A stretch of DNA of 64,000 nucleotides from Woeseiaceae bacterium (GCA_030065985.1 JASJCM010000014.1:1-64000), one strand, 5' to 3'. Counted from the stretch's first letter, positions 50,273-61,400 are shown. Notes: a model not told the origin generated them from the letters alone. Numbers and translations: made by a program.

Positions 50273-50800
50273 ATGCGCATCGACGCCATTGCCATCGGCA
50301 ATAACCCCCCCGACGACGTGAATGTCATCATCGAGGTCCCGCTTGGTGGGCAGCCGATCAAGTACGAGCTGGACAAGGATGCGGGCACGCTGGTTGTCGA
50401 TCGCTTCCTGTATACGCCGATGTCTTATCCAGGCAACTACGGCTTCGTGCCGCACACGTTGTCCGAAGACGGCGACCCGATCGACGTGCTCGTCATCAAC
50501 ACACGTGAGCTCGTCCCGGGTTGCGTAATCAATGCGCGCCCGGTCGGGGTGCTGATCATGGAGGATCAGGCCGGTCAGGACGAAAAGGTCATTGCCGTAC
50601 CGTCGCACTCGTTAACGCAGCGCTACGATCATGTTCTGACGCATTCGGACCTGCCCGACATCACGCTGCACCAGATCGAACACTTCTTCGAGCACTACAA
50701 GGATCTCGAACCCGGCAAATGGGTCAAGATCGGCGACTGGCACGGCGTCGAGGACGCCAAGGAAATGATCAACCAGGCGATCGCGCGCGCGAAAACCTGA
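50273..50800 (+). CDS. ppa: Inorganic pyrophosphatase
   Basis: Family I soluble pyrophosphatase that hydrolyses PPi and pulls biosynthetic reactions forward. The 175-residue product has the signature [18 protein letters not shown] and [11 protein letters not shown] with metal-binding aspartates. Length is normal. TAGAAT at 50229-50234 is a possible -10 element without a clear -35. It converges on the aldo/keto reductase, the stops 3 bp apart. Confidence 0.96.
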   Translation: MRIDAIAIGNNPPDDVNVIIEVPLGGQPIKYELDKDAGTLVVDRFLYTPMSYPGNYGFVPHTLSEDGDPIDVLVINTRELVPGCVINARPVGVLIMEDQAGQDEKVIAVPSHSLTQRYDHVLTHSDLPDITLHQIEHFFEHYKDLEPGKWVKIGDWHGVEDAKEMINQAIARAKT

Positions 50801-50803
50801 CGC

Positions 50804-51721
50804 TCACAACGCGTCGAAGAGCGCCTCCTGGCGTTTGCGTTGCGCCGCGTCTGGCAGGTTGCCATGAGCGGCACCGAAATTGTCGTCGACGTGATGAACC
50901 TTGGTCATGCCCGGGATGCTCAGCGTTGCTGCGGGGTGGCCCAACGCGTAGTTGAGCAGGAACTGCGCCCAGCTGTTGCAGCCGAAGTCCTTTGCCCACT
51001 CAGGTAGCGGCTGATCGCCGACTTTCTGGAAGATACGGCCACCGCCGAATGCGCGGTTGATCATGACGGCCATGCCGCGATCCACAGCGAGCGGCAGGAT
51101 CCGCCTGGCCGCCTCACGCTGTTCGAGCGAGTAGTTGATCTGGATGAAATCGAGTTCTTCCTGGCGCATGATTTTTTCGAACTCTTCGTACTGCCGCGCC
51201 CGTGAGGTCGTGATGCCGATATAGCGGACCTTGCCTTCCTGTTTCCATTCGCGCAGAACCGGCAGCGCGTCCTGCCAGGCGATCAGGTTGTGCACCTGCA
51301 GCAGGTCGAGCGTGTCAGTCTTGAGGCGACGCATCGATTCCTTGATTTGCGCATGCGTGGCGTCACCGCCAGCGTCCTCGTCCACCTTCGTTGCGATGAA
51401 CAGGTCGTCACGAATGCCGAGGTCGGCAATCAGGTCGCCGAGTACTACCTCGGATGAGCGATACATCGGCGCCGTATCGATGACGGTGCCGCCGAGCGCG
51501 TGGAAGCGGGCAAGTGATTCTTTGAGCACGGCGCGCTTCGCCGCGTCGTCACCAACACCGTAGCGGTTCGTGCCCAGGCCTATGACGGGTACGGTCTCGC
51601 CCGACGACGGGATGGGCTTGCGTAACAGGTGTTCAGGGCCTGCCATGGCGGGGGCGCCGATGGCTGCCAGCGACAGGGCACTTAGCCCTGCCTTGCTGAA
51701 GTCGCGTCGTGAAATCTTCAT
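50804..51721 (-). CDS. Tat-exported aldo/keto reductase
   Basis: The 305-residue protein has a twin-arginine signal (SRRDFSKAGLSALSLAAIGAPAMAG). An aldo/keto reductase barrel follows with D and Y in DTAPMYRSSE, K in ATKVDED and H in LLQVHNL. The start at 51721 follows GAGGAG. The reaction is probably NADPH-linked or, as it is exported, may use another donor; the substrate is unknown. It sits 10 bp downstream of the sugar porter gene, so the pair may act on the same sugar or its oxidised form. Confidence 0.85.
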   Translation of the reverse strand: MKISRRDFSKAGLSALSLAAIGAPAMAGPEHLLRKPIPSSGETVPVIGLGTNRYGVGDDAAKRAVLKESLARFHALGGTVIDTAPMYRSSEVVLGDLIADLGIRDDLFIATKVDEDAGGDATHAQIKESMRRLKTDTLDLLQVHNLIAWQDALPVLREWKQEGKVRYIGITTSRARQYEEFEKIMRQEELDFIQINYSLEQREAARRILPLAVDRGMAVMINRAFGGGRIFQKVGDQPLPEWAKDFGCNSWAQFLLNYALGHPAATLSIPGMTKVHHVDDNFGAAHGNLPDAAQRKRQEALFDAL

Positions 51722-51731
51722 TGGGTTCTCC

Positions 51732-53183
51732 TCATCCCGCCATGTCTTCGAGTTCAACGCCCCTGGTTTCGTGGACCATCCTGGCCACGAAGAAGATCGA
51801 GAACACGGCACATACGGTGTAGAAGCCGTATGCCCCGGCCAGGCCGATACCGGCGAGCATGATCGGGAAGGTCATCGTGATGCCGAAATTCGATCCCCAC
51901 TGAGCGAGACCCGAAACGGCGAGACCAGTTCCCCGAATCTGGTTCGGGAACATCTCGCCAAGCATGACCCACATGACCGGGCCCCAGGAGAAGTTGAAGA
52001 ACATGACGTAGACGTTCGCGGCGACGAGGGCCATTGGACCGTAAATGCCCTCGAGCGTCAGGCTGCCATCCGCCGCGGTTGACGCGTTCGTGAACGCGTA
52101 GGTCACGATCGCGAGCGTGATTGCCATGCCGATCGAGCCGATGAACAGGATCGGCTTGCGGCCGATGCGATCGATGAGCAGCAGCGAAACCGTAACGGCC
52201 GCGATGCTCAGGCCGGCGCTCACGATGTTGATCAGGAGCGCGTCGCTCTCGGCAAAGCCAACCGACTGCCACAACACTGCGCCGTAGTAGAAGACGACAT
52301 TGATGCCGACGAGCTGCTGGAATGTCGCAAGTCCGATGCCGACCCAGACGAGCTTGCGAATGCGACCCGTCGCCGGATCGAGCAGGTCGGCAAGCCGCGG
52401 ATTGTGATGGTCTTCTGCAAGCGAAGCGTCGATTTCGTCCGCTTTCTTCAGGGCCGCTTCACGCCCGCTGAGTTTCGTCAGTACATCAACGGCCTTGTCG
52501 CGCTGGCGGTGCAGCACAAGGAAACGCGGACTTTCGGGAATGAAGAGCAGGGCGACGAGGAAAAACGTTGCAGGCAGGATTTCGACCCAGAACATCCAGC
52601 GCCAGGCCTCGAAACCCCACCAGAGTTCGTTCATCGATGAGCCGGCCGTGCTGGCGATCAGGTAGTTGCTGATGAATGCCATGAACAGGCCGAAGATGAT
52701 CGCGACCTGCTGCACCGTCGCCAGGGTGCCGCGGTAGTGTGCGGGTGTCACCTCGCTGATGTAGGCTGGGGCAAGAATGCTGGCCGCTCCAACGGCAAGG
52801 CCGCCGAGGAAGCGGTAGACGACGAATTCGGCCGATACCGTCGCGATGCCCGATCCCCAGGCGCTGACAATGAAGAACACGGCCGCGACGCGCATGATCG
52901 TGCGGCGACCGAAGCGATCGGCGAGGCGTCCTGCGAAAAATGCGCCCGCCGCGCAGCCGAGCAGCATCGACGCGACGTTGAAGCCGGTACCGACACTGTC
53001 GGAGTCGAACGCGGTCTGGAGTCCGTCGACGGTGCCGTTGATGACGCCACTGTCGAAACCGAACAGGAAGCCGCCGATCGTGGCGATGCAACTGATGACG
53101 ACGATGTACAGGGTGTGCTGCGAGTTGGCGGCCGATTCCGTCACGTCCATCCCCTTGTTTTTATTGGACGAGTCATTATGCAT
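51732..53183 (-). CDS. Sugar porter (MFS transporter)
   Basis: A 12-helix sugar:proton symporter of the major facilitator family. From 53183 the protein has 483 residues. It shows RFGRRT (in LADRFGRRTIMR), LGGLAVGAASILAPAYISEV with the sugar-porter signature, PESPRFL after helix 6, and FNFSWGPVMWVMLGEMFPNQIRG in the second half. The sugar cannot be deduced. It shares an operon with the Tat-exported aldo/keto reductase. The start is uncertain: 53150 (MDVTES) is also possible. Confidence 0.9.
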   Translation of the reverse strand: MHNDSSNKNKGMDVTESAANSQHTLYIVVISCIATIGGFLFGFDSGVINGTVDGLQTAFDSDSVGTGFNVASMLLGCAAGAFFAGRLADRFGRRTIMRVAAVFFIVSAWGSGIATVSAEFVVYRFLGGLAVGAASILAPAYISEVTPAHYRGTLATVQQVAIIFGLFMAFISNYLIASTAGSSMNELWWGFEAWRWMFWVEILPATFFLVALLFIPESPRFLVLHRQRDKAVDVLTKLSGREAALKKADEIDASLAEDHHNPRLADLLDPATGRIRKLVWVGIGLATFQQLVGINVVFYYGAVLWQSVGFAESDALLINIVSAGLSIAAVTVSLLLIDRIGRKPILFIGSIGMAITLAIVTYAFTNASTAADGSLTLEGIYGPMALVAANVYVMFFNFSWGPVMWVMLGEMFPNQIRGTGLAVSGLAQWGSNFGITMTFPIMLAGIGLAGAYGFYTVCAVFSIFFVARMVHETRGVELEDMAG

Positions 53184-53208
53184 GCCACTGTAATGATGTG
53201 CACGACGC

Positions 53209-53223
53209 TGGCACAATTATCGC
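53209..53223 (+). promoter_or_regulatory. Possible sigma-54 promoter upstream of the MaoC-like gene
   Basis: TGGCAC-N5-TCGC matches the -24/-12 consensus TGGCAC-N5-TTGC at all but one position; GG and GC are separated by 10 nt as required. It ends 28 nt before the ATG. No enhancer-binding protein gene is nearby and no sigma-70 alternative of equal quality was found. Confidence 0.3.
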
Positions 53224-53251
53224 TCTTACGAGCCAAATTAAAGAGCAGCAA

Positions 53252-53704
53252 ATGCCTGGTTTCTACTACGAAGAATTCGAGGTCGGCCAGACCTTCGATC
53301 ACTCGATCCGCCGCACCATCACTGAAACCGACAATGTGCTCATTACGACGATGACGCACAACCCGGCGTCGCTGCACCTCGATGCCGAGTACATGAAGAA
53401 CACGCCGTTCGGCAAGCCGCTTGTGAACAGCTGCCTGACACTGGGCTTCATGGTTGGCATTTCGGTCAACGACACGACGCACGGCACTACGGTTGCCAAT
53501 CTCGGGTGGGACGAGGTGCGCTTCCCGGCGCCGCTGTTCTGCGGCGATACGATCCGCGTCGAGACCGAGGTCCTCGAGCTGCGCGACAGCAAGTCTCGTC
53601 CCGACAATGGCATCGTCGTGTTCGCCCATCGTGCTTACAACCAGGACGAAGTGCTGGTCGGCGAGTGCAAGCGCACGGCGCTGATGCTGCGGCGGCCCGC
53701 CTGA
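53252..53704 (+). CDS. MaoC-like enoyl-CoA hydratase
   Basis: A hot-dog-fold hydratase. The 150-residue product starts MPGFYYEEFEVGQTFDHSIRR, with the MaoC pattern TMTHNPASLHLDAEYMKNTPFGKPLVNS around the hydratase aspartate/asparagine and histidine. The start at 53252 follows AAAGAGCAG. It overlaps the CitE-like gene by one base (TGATG). Such MaoC/CitE pairs occur with mesaconyl-CoA hydratases and malyl-CoA lyases, so a role in C4/C5 CoA-ester metabolism is inferred. Confidence 0.82.
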   Translation: MPGFYYEEFEVGQTFDHSIRRTITETDNVLITTMTHNPASLHLDAEYMKNTPFGKPLVNSCLTLGFMVGISVNDTTHGTTVANLGWDEVRFPAPLFCGDTIRVETEVLELRDSKSRPDNGIVVFAHRAYNQDEVLVGECKRTALMLRRPA

Positions 53705-54555
53705 TGCGCAGCTTCCTGTTCGTTCCTGCTGACTCGGAACGCAAGATGGAAAAGGCTGTCGGCGTGGGTGCCGATGCCCTGATTCTCGATCTCGAGGACG
53801 CTATTGTCCCGGAGGCGCGACCGAGGGCGCGCGAGCTCACGGTCAACTACCTGCAGGGCAATAGCAACGTCTGGGTGCGCATCAACCCGCTGGATTCGCC
53901 GGACGCCATTCCCGATCTCGAGGCTGTCATGCCCGGAGGGCCGGCCGGCATTGTCCTGCCCAAGCCGCGCAGTGCCGAAGATGCCGTGACCCTCGCGGCT
54001 CGGCTCGACGACCTCGAAGCCCGGCACGGGCTGGAGGCAGGATCGACACAGATCATGGCCCTGTGCACCGAGCGCCCCGAAGCGCTGTTCAAGCTGCACG
54101 AGTACCAGGGCGCAACGGAGCGGCTTTACGGACTGTCGTGGGGTGCTGAGGACCTCTCCGAGGCTGTCGGAGCCAGCGCCAACCGCGGCCCGGACGGCAA
54201 CTGGCTGCCCCAGTTTGAGCTGGCGCGCTCCCTGTGCCTGTTCGCCGCGGCCGCTGCGGAAGTTGCGGCTATAGATACGGTCTTTACGGACTTCCGTGAC
54301 GCCGACGGATTGCTACATTACGCCACGAAAGCGCGCCGTGACGGCTTTACGGGCATGCTGGCGATCCACCCGAACCAGGTTGAGACGATCAACGCTGCGT
54401 TCGAACCGACAGCCGAAGAACTGCAACGTGCGGAGCGCATCATTAGACTTTTTGATGAGAGTCCTGGAGCTGGAACGGTTGCCCTCGATGGTAAAATGAT
54501 CGACCGACCGCACCTGGTTCAGGCGCAGCGATTACTGCGGGCGAAACGCACGTAA
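53704..54555 (+). CDS. CitE-like CoA-ester lyase (HpcH/HpaI family)
   Basis: The 283-residue product is a TIM-barrel CoA-ester lyase or thioesterase. It has the CitE signature RSFLFVPADSERKMEKA, metal-binding LILDLEDAIVPE, VWVRINPLDSPD, and IDTVFTDFRDADGLLHYA. The pair with the MaoC-like gene suggests malyl-CoA or beta-methylmalyl-CoA as substrate; citramalyl-CoA is also possible. Acetyl-CoA synthetase follows after 24 bp. Confidence 0.85.
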   Translation: MRSFLFVPADSERKMEKAVGVGADALILDLEDAIVPEARPRARELTVNYLQGNSNVWVRINPLDSPDAIPDLEAVMPGGPAGIVLPKPRSAEDAVTLAARLDDLEARHGLEAGSTQIMALCTERPEALFKLHEYQGATERLYGLSWGAEDLSEAVGASANRGPDGNWLPQFELARSLCLFAAAAAEVAAIDTVFTDFRDADGLLHYATKARRDGFTGMLAIHPNQVETINAAFEPTAEELQRAERIIRLFDESPGAGTVALDGKMIDRPHLVQAQRLLRAKRT

Positions 54556-54578
54556 CACACCTAAAAAGGCGATAAACA

Positions 54579-56525
54579 ATGGATACGCAAATCTACCCGG
54601 TTCCCGAGGCAACGAAGGAACGCGCTCTGATCGATGAGGCGCGTTACGAGGAAATGTATGCCCAGTCTGTCGAAGACAATGAGGGCTTCTGGGCCGAGCA
54701 GGCTAAACGCATCGACTGGATGAAGCCGTTTACCAAGGTCAAGGACGTATCCTTCGCGAAAGACGATTTGCACATTCGCTGGTACGAAGACGGCACGCTG
54801 AATGCCTGCTACAACTGTGTTGACCGCCACCTTGAAACGAAAGGCGACGATGTTGCGATCATCTGGGAAGGCGACGACCCGTCCCGCGATCTCAAGATCA
54901 CGTATCGCGAGCTGCATGAACGCGTCAGCAAATTCGCCAATGCCTTGAAAGCGCTTGGCGCGAAGAAGGGCGATCGCATCACGCTTTACATGCCGATGAT
55001 TCCCGAAGCGGCGATCTCGATGCTGGCCTGTGCCCGCATCGGTGCCGTGCACTCGGTTGTGTTTGGCGGCTTCTCGCCCGATGCACTCGCCGGCCGTATC
55101 GTCGACTGCGAATCGAACATCGTCATCACAGCTGACGAAGGCATGCGCGGTGGCAGAATCGTGCCGCTCAAGGCAAACGTCGATGCCGCGGCCGCAAACC
55201 CGGAGGTCACGACGCTCGAGAAAGTCCTCGTCGTCAAGAATACCGGCAACGACGTCGGCTGGGTCGAGGGTCGCGATGCATGGCTGCACGAAGTCGAGGC
55301 AGAAGTCGATGCGGAGTGCCCGTGCGAGGAAATGAACGCTGAAGACCCGCTGTTCATCCTGTACACGTCAGGATCGACGGGCAAACCGAAAGGCGTGCTG
55401 CACACGACAGGCGGCTACATGGTGTTCGCCGCGATGACGCACGAGTATGTGTTCGACTATCACCCGGGCGACATCTACTGGTGCACGGCAGACGTCGGCT
55501 GGGTAACAGGCCACAGCTACATCGTGTACGGCCCGCTCGCGAACGGCGCGGTCACGCTGATGTTCGAAGGCGTGCCGAATTACCCGACGTCGTCACGATT
55601 CTGGGAAGTCTGCGACAAACACAATGTCAATATCTGCTACACGGCGCCGACCGCGATCCGCGCGCTGATGCGCGAAGGCGACGACCCCGTGAAGAAGACT
55701 TCACGCAAGGACCTGCGCCTGCTGGGTTCGGTTGGCGAACCGATCAACCCCGAAGCCTGGCAGTGGTACTACGACGTGGTTGGCGACAGCCGCTGCCCGA
55801 TCGTCGACACGTGGTGGCAGACCGAGACAGGCGGCATCCTGATTACGCCGCTGCCCGGCGCGATTGCGTTGAAGCCGGGTTCTGCGACGAAGCCGTTCTT
55901 CGGCGTTATGCCGGAACTGCTCGACGCCGAAGGCAAAACGCTTGAGGGCGCAGTCTCCGGCAACCTGGTCATCGCAGACAGCTGGCCCGGCCAGATGCGT
56001 ACGGTCTACGGCGATCACCAGCGCTTCATCGACACGTACTTCTCAACCTATGACGGTTACTACACGACGGGCGACGGCGCGCGCCGCGACGAAGACGGGT
56101 ACTACTGGATCACCGGTCGTACTGACGACGTCATCAACGTCTCCGGCCATCGCATGGGTACCGCTGAGGTTGAAAGCGCGCTGGTATCGCACGACAAGGT
56201 TGCTGAGGCCGCTGTCGTGGGCTACCCGCACGAGATCAAGGGCCAGGGCATCTATGCCTACGTCACGCTGATGGAAGGCATCGAGTCCAGCGAGGAGCTG
56301 CGCGGCGAATTGCAGCAGTGGGTACGCAAGGAGATCGGTCCCATCGCCAAGCCGGACCTGTTGCAGTGGGCCCCGGGCCTGCCGAAGACGCGCTCCGGCA
56401 AGATCATGCGCCGTATCCTGCGCAAGGTTGCTGCGGATGATTTCGGTGAGCTGGGCGATACGTCGACGCTGGCCGATCCGTCGGTCGTCGATGATCTGAT
56501 CGAGAATCGTCAGAATCGATCGTAG
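54579..56525 (+). CDS. acs: Acetyl-CoA synthetase
   Basis: Acs activates acetate to acetyl-CoA through acetyl-AMP. The 648-residue product has the AMP-binding signature [14 protein letters not shown] and the catalytic lysine region [16 protein letters not shown], where acetylation normally regulates activity. Its length and ends match E. coli Acs (652). It is the third gene after the MaoC-like and CitE-like genes, so it may share their promoter. Confidence 0.96.
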   Translation: MDTQIYPVPEATKERALIDEARYEEMYAQSVEDNEGFWAEQAKRIDWMKPFTKVKDVSFAKDDLHIRWYEDGTLNACYNCVDRHLETKGDDVAIIWEGDDPSRDLKITYRELHERVSKFANALKALGAKKGDRITLYMPMIPEAAISMLACARIGAVHSVVFGGFSPDALAGRIVDCESNIVITADEGMRGGRIVPLKANVDAAAANPEVTTLEKVLVVKNTGNDVGWVEGRDAWLHEVEAEVDAECPCEEMNAEDPLFILYTSGSTGKPKGVLHTTGGYMVFAAMTHEYVFDYHPGDIYWCTADVGWVTGHSYIVYGPLANGAVTLMFEGVPNYPTSSRFWEVCDKHNVNICYTAPTAIRALMREGDDPVKKTSRKDLRLLGSVGEPINPEAWQWYYDVVGDSRCPIVDTWWQTETGGILITPLPGAIALKPGSATKPFFGVMPELLDAEGKTLEGAVSGNLVIADSWPGQMRTVYGDHQRFIDTYFSTYDGYYTTGDGARRDEDGYYWITGRTDDVINVSGHRMGTAEVESALVSHDKVAEAAVVGYPHEIKGQGIYAYVTLMEGIESSEELRGELQQWVRKEIGPIAKPDLLQWAPGLPKTRSGKIMRRILRKVAADDFGELGDTSTLADPSVVDDLIENRQNRS

Positions 56526-56528
56526 CGA

Positions 56529-57947
56529 TCAGGCCTTGAGCTGGTCGCGGTCGATCTCCTGCGAGAGGCTGTTATCGAGCTCGTCGATAAAGCTTCGGTC
56601 GAGCTCGTCGGCATCGAACGAGGGCACCTCTTCGATGATGCTGTCATCGTCGAAAGGCTGATCGGCCACGGCCGACTCAGCGATCTGCATCGGATTATCG
56701 AGTTTCTGGGTTGCGAGGAGATCTTCCTCGACGGCCTCATGCGAATCGCCTGATTCCGGCGGCGTGTCCTCACGGTCACGTCGCTGGTAGTCGGCGACCT
56801 GCCGTTCGTAGGCCCGGACAAACTCCTCAGCGAACATCTGCGGGAAGCGGCCGCCGCCTTTCTCCGTGATGATCGGATAGAGGTCGCGGTACATGTCCCA
56901 GTATTTGGACTTCTGCAGGAACTTGAGGAAGGAACTCCCGGAAACGCGGTCGAAGCCTTCCTGCATCTCGTCAGGATCGAAACGTTCTGCAAACTCGATG
57001 AACGCGCTGTTCATCGCGTCGAGGAATGCGTTCTGGTGGTTCACGAGGTCGCGCGTTGTCTCGCGCACGGCATCGCGAGCACCGAGGTATTCGCCTTCTT
57101 CACCGATTAGCAGCTGTTTCACGAGGTCGTTCGTGTTGTCCGAGAACTTCATCGGGTTGTTGTGACGCGGCAGCACCGTGGTTTGCTCGAGGCGGAACGC
57201 GTTCTTCAGGTTGGCGCGGCTCGACAGCAGCTTGACCGTGCCCTCAACGAACTCGCGCAGCACGATACCGGCCGTCATCATCATGTCAGGACGATTCACA
57301 GTCGGGTGCAGCTCGACGCGGCTGATACCGAGTCCGTCGAGGAACGAGTCGAACAGGTCCTCGGCCGTCACGTCAAAGCCCTTGACCTTGTGGCCGGCGA
57401 TATCGTCGTTGGCCGGTTCGTCCGTCACTTCAGGTTTTGACTCTTTCTTCTTCGGCTTTGCCTCTTCGCCGAACAGCGCGTTCTGAAATTCATCGTCGCC
57501 CGTGATCTCATCCTCGTCGAGCAGCTGCATGCCGGTCTCAATGAGGTCTTCGTCGACGAACTGTTCGATGTTGTCCGGTGCGACCGACGGGGTATCCGGT
57601 TCGAGGGGCATAACGAGGCTCTCACCCTTGTCGATCGAAACCTCAAATTCGAAGTCGCCCATACGCATGCGATCGCCGTCGAACAAGCGGCGCGGATTGC
57701 CTTTGCCGATCGGCTCGACCTCACCGTTCATGTAGACGCCGTTGCTGCTGGTATCGAGCAGGTAGTACATGCCGCCCTTGTAGTCGATCGTGGCATGACG
57801 ACCCGAGATATAGCGATCGGGGTCAGGGAGAATCCAGTCGTTCTGCAAGGAGCGACCGATGGAGCCACCGTCTTCGTGGTACTCGCGCTCAAAGTCGTCA
57901 CCGACCAGGTCGCGGTGCTCGGATACGATCTTGATGACTAGCGGCAT
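56529..57947 (-). CDS. Type VI secretion system FHA-domain protein (TagH/Fha1-like)
   Basis: The 472-residue product has an N-terminal FHA domain (about 1-105). The domain shows GGSIGRSLQND, RYISGRHATI and TSSNGVYMNG with the phosphothreonine-binding R, S, H and N residues. An acidic linker leads to a C-terminal domain (about 190-390) with FLDGLGISRVELHPTVNRPDMMMTAGIVLREFVEGT, the T6SS-FHA-C pattern. Such proteins are substrates of PpkA/PppA kinase-phosphatase control of type VI secretion. No other type VI gene is in the window. GGGAG precedes the ATG at 57947. It lies 4 bp from the convergent acs gene's stop. Confidence 0.85.
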   Translation of the reverse strand: MPLVIKIVSEHRDLVGDDFEREYHEDGGSIGRSLQNDWILPDPDRYISGRHATIDYKGGMYYLLDTSSNGVYMNGEVEPIGKGNPRRLFDGDRMRMGDFEFEVSIDKGESLVMPLEPDTPSVAPDNIEQFVDEDLIETGMQLLDEDEITGDDEFQNALFGEEAKPKKKESKPEVTDEPANDDIAGHKVKGFDVTAEDLFDSFLDGLGISRVELHPTVNRPDMMMTAGIVLREFVEGTVKLLSSRANLKNAFRLEQTTVLPRHNNPMKFSDNTNDLVKQLLIGEEGEYLGARDAVRETTRDLVNHQNAFLDAMNSAFIEFAERFDPDEMQEGFDRVSGSSFLKFLQKSKYWDMYRDLYPIITEKGGGRFPQMFAEEFVRAYERQVADYQRRDREDTPPESGDSHEAVEEDLLATQKLDNPMQIAESAVADQPFDDDSIIEEVPSFDADELDRSFIDELDNSLSQEIDRDQLKA

Positions 57948-58102
57948 GGCTGCTCCCTCATGGTTCGGCCAATTGTGCGCTGAATCAAGAACTTGGACTG
58001 CTACGCAGTTCACATAATCAAGGGTCAAAAACGGCTCTAAGGTATTGATTCATAGTATTTCGAGCCATTGCTGCGGTATTTGGGTAAACTTCGACGCCTC
58101 TG

Positions 58103-58435
58103 ATGAGCAAGCAGCCACTTTTCAAAGTCATTTTCATGAGCCAGGGGCAGGTCTACGAGATCTACGCCCGCTCGGTCGGTCATGGCGAGATGTTTGGTTT
58201 CATCGAGGTCGAAGAGCTTGTTTTCGGCGAGCGCACGACGGTCGTGGTGGACCCGTCCGAAGAGAAGATCAAGGCAGAATTCGAGAACGTCCGGCGCACT
58301 TACCTGCCGATGCACTCGATCATTCGCATCGACGAAGTCGACCGCCAGGGAACAGCCAAGATTTCGAAGCTCGAAGGCGGCAATGTCGCGCAGTTCCCAT
58401 TGCCCGTCTATACGCCCGGCGACAACAGCACGTAA
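58103..58435 (+). CDS. DUF1820-family protein
   Basis: The 110-residue product begins MSKQPLFKVIFMSQGQVYEI. FIEVEELVFGERTTVVVDPSEEK and YLPMHSIIRIDEVDRQGTAKIS follow. I recognise this pattern as DUF1820, a gammaproteobacterial family of unknown function. It is a small all-beta-looking protein without signal peptide. It is divergent from the FHA gene and lies 55 bp before purL. Confidence 0.82.
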   Translation: MSKQPLFKVIFMSQGQVYEIYARSVGHGEMFGFIEVEELVFGERTTVVVDPSEEKIKAEFENVRRTYLPMHSIIRIDEVDRQGTAKISKLEGGNVAQFPLPVYTPGDNST

Positions 58436-58490
58436 CGACGGTATTATCGCGACTCGATAGCACTCACCCCTGACAAGGTCCTCGACCCCG

Positions 58491-61400
58491 ATGCTCGAAC
58501 TGCCAGGACAGGCGGCCCTCTCGGACTTTCGCCTGGCCAAACTGACCCGCTCCCTGAGGCGTGCCGACGACCGTATCCAATCCGTCGAAGCCCGCTACGC
58601 CTATTTCATCGCGACCTACGATTCGCTAACCAAGGAAGACCGGTCGAGACTCGATGCGCTGCTGCTCTCCGGCGACAAGCCTGGCAAGCTCACGCGTGGT
58701 GCACGGACGCTGTACGTATTACCGCGACCCGGCACGATCTCGCCCTGGTCGTCGAAAGCGACCGACATTGCGAGAGCCTGTGACCTTGACGTCGTTGAGC
58801 GTATCGAACGCGGTGTCTGCTACGGGCTGAAGTTCTCGTCGAAGGTCAGCGACGACGAGGTCATGGCACTCGGTCATCTGCTGTTCGATCGCATGACCGA
58901 AGCCGTTTTCGCCGACGCCGCTGGCGTCGAAACGCTGTTCGAGACGCACGAGCCGGCACCGGTGGGCATGATCCCGCTGCGTGAATCGGGACGCGACGCG
59001 CTTGTGGCCGCGAATACCGATCTGGGCCTCGCCCTGTCTGGGCAGGAGATCGATTATCTCGTCAGCTGCTATGAGGATCTTGATCGCGACCCGACGGACG
59101 CCGAGCTGATGATGTTCGCGCAGGCCAACTCGGAGCACTGCCGGCACAAGATTTTCAATGCCAGCTGGACGATCGACGGCGAGCCGCAGGAGAAACGGCT
59201 GTTCGGCATGATCAAGTCGACGACCGAGAAGACGCCGGACGGCGTGATCTCCGCTTACAGCGATAACGCCGCCGTGTTCGAAGGCTGGTCCGGATCGCGG
59301 CTGATGCCACGCACGGCGGATCGTGAGTACGAGTTCGTCGACGAGCCGATTCACGTTCTGATCAAGGTCGAAACCCATAACCATCCGACCGCGATTTCTC
59401 CGTTCCCGGGCGCCGCGACGGGCTCGGGTGGCGAGATCCGCGACGAGGGCGCGACAGGCCTCGGTGCCAAGCCTAAAGCAGGACTGACCGGGTTTACGGT
59501 TTCGCACCTGCGCATCCCGGACTACCAGCAGCCCTGGGAGATCGACTTCCCGATCCCCGAGCACCAGGCGACGCCGCTCGACATCATGATCGAGGGGCCG
59601 ATTGGCGGCGCAGCGTTCAACAATGAATTCGGACGGCCCAACCTGGCCGGGTACTTCCGCACCTACGAGGCGCGATTGCCCGGCCTGCCGGACACTGAGA
59701 TTCGTGGCTACCACAAGCCGATCATGATTGCGGGCGGTCTCGGCAATGTGCGCGAGGAACACGCGAACAAGATCGACGTACCTGTCGGCGCCAGGGTCGT
59801 CGTGCTTGGTGGCCCGGCAATGCTCATCGGGCTTGGCGGTGGCGCCGCGTCATCGCTGGCGAGCGGCACGTCGAGCGCCGAGCTCGACTTTGCTTCGGTG
59901 CAACGTGGCAACCCCGAGATCGAACGGCGCGCCCAGGAGGTCATCGACCGCTGCTGGCAGATGGGCAGTGACAACCCGATCCTGCTCATCCACGACGTTG
60001 GTGCGGGCGGTCTGTCGAATGCCGTGCCCGAAGCGGTCGATCACTCGCAGCATGGCGCGGAAATTGAGCTGCGCGAGGTGGACAACGCCGAGCCCGGGAT
60101 GTCCCCGATGGGCATCTGGTGCAACGAGGCGCAGGAGCGCTACGTACTGATTATCGGCGCGGACAGGATCGATGAATTCACGGCGCTCTGCGAGCGCGAA
60201 CGTTGCCCGATGTCGATCGTTGGCACGCTGACTGACGACGGCAACCTCAGGGTTAGCGATCGTACCTTTGCCAACTACATTGTCGACATGCCGATGCAGA
60301 TGCTGCTCGGCAATCCGCCCAAAATGGAACGTGACGTTACACACGCACCGCTGCCCGATTCGTCACTCGATCTCGATGGCATAAAACTCGAGGAAGCTGC
60401 ACTTCGCGTACTGCGGTTCCCGGCGGTTGCGGACAAGTCGTTCCTGATTCACATCGGTGATCGCACGGTGGGCGGGCTGAGCGCTCGCGACCAGCTCATC
60501 GGGCCCTGGCAGGTCCCGGTCAGCGACGTTGCTATCACGTCTTCCGGCTTCCACAGCACCACGGGCGAGGCGATGTCGATGGGCGAGCGCACGCCGCTGG
60601 CCACGACGAATGCTCCGGCATCGGGCCGCATGGCCGTTGCCGAAGCGATTACCAATATCGCGGCCGCGCCCATCGAGACCTTGAGCAAGGTCCGCCTGTC
60701 GGCCAACTGGATGGCCGCCGCAGGACACCCCGGCGAGGACGCGAATCTCTTCGATACCGTCAAAGCGGTCGGCGACGAACTGTGCCGCGAAATCGGTGTG
60801 GCCATCCCCGTGGGTAAGGACTCGATGTCGATGCGCACGCGATGGGACGATGATGCCGGCGAGCACAACGTGGTTGCGCCGGTATCGCTGATCGTCTCGG
60901 CTTTCGCGCCGGTATCCGATGTAACGAGACAACTCACGCCGCAGCTGCGCCACATTATCGAGCCGAGCTACCTGCTGCTGTTCGACCTAGGCGGCGGCAA
61001 GAATCGTCTCGGTACTTCCTGTCTCGCGCAGGCGTACCGGCGCACGGGCGGGCAAACGCCGGATCTCGATGACCGTGCCGCACTCAGGGGCCTGTTCGAA
61101 GCCGTGCAGGAACTCAATGAGCGCGACATGCTGCTCGCGTATCACGACCGCAGCGACGGTGGCCTGCTGGCCACGGTCGCGGAAATGATCTTTGCAAGCC
61201 GACTCGGCGCGACGCTGACGCTGAGCGGATCACGCGTGGAGCTGCTGAAGCGCCTTTTTGCCGAGGAGGTCGGTGCAGTCGTGCAGGTGGCCAAGAGCAA
61301 GCTGCCCCAGGTGCAAATGGTCCTCGATCGCAATGGCGTCAAAGCCGAAGCGATCGGGCTAGTGACCGATGATGCGCGACTCGTCGTCAAGAGCGACGAC

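Noticed and set aside
58719-59762. Minus-strand frame of 347 codons inside purL
   Set aside because: A frame shadow in GC-rich sequence; purL shows all its motifs on the plus strand.
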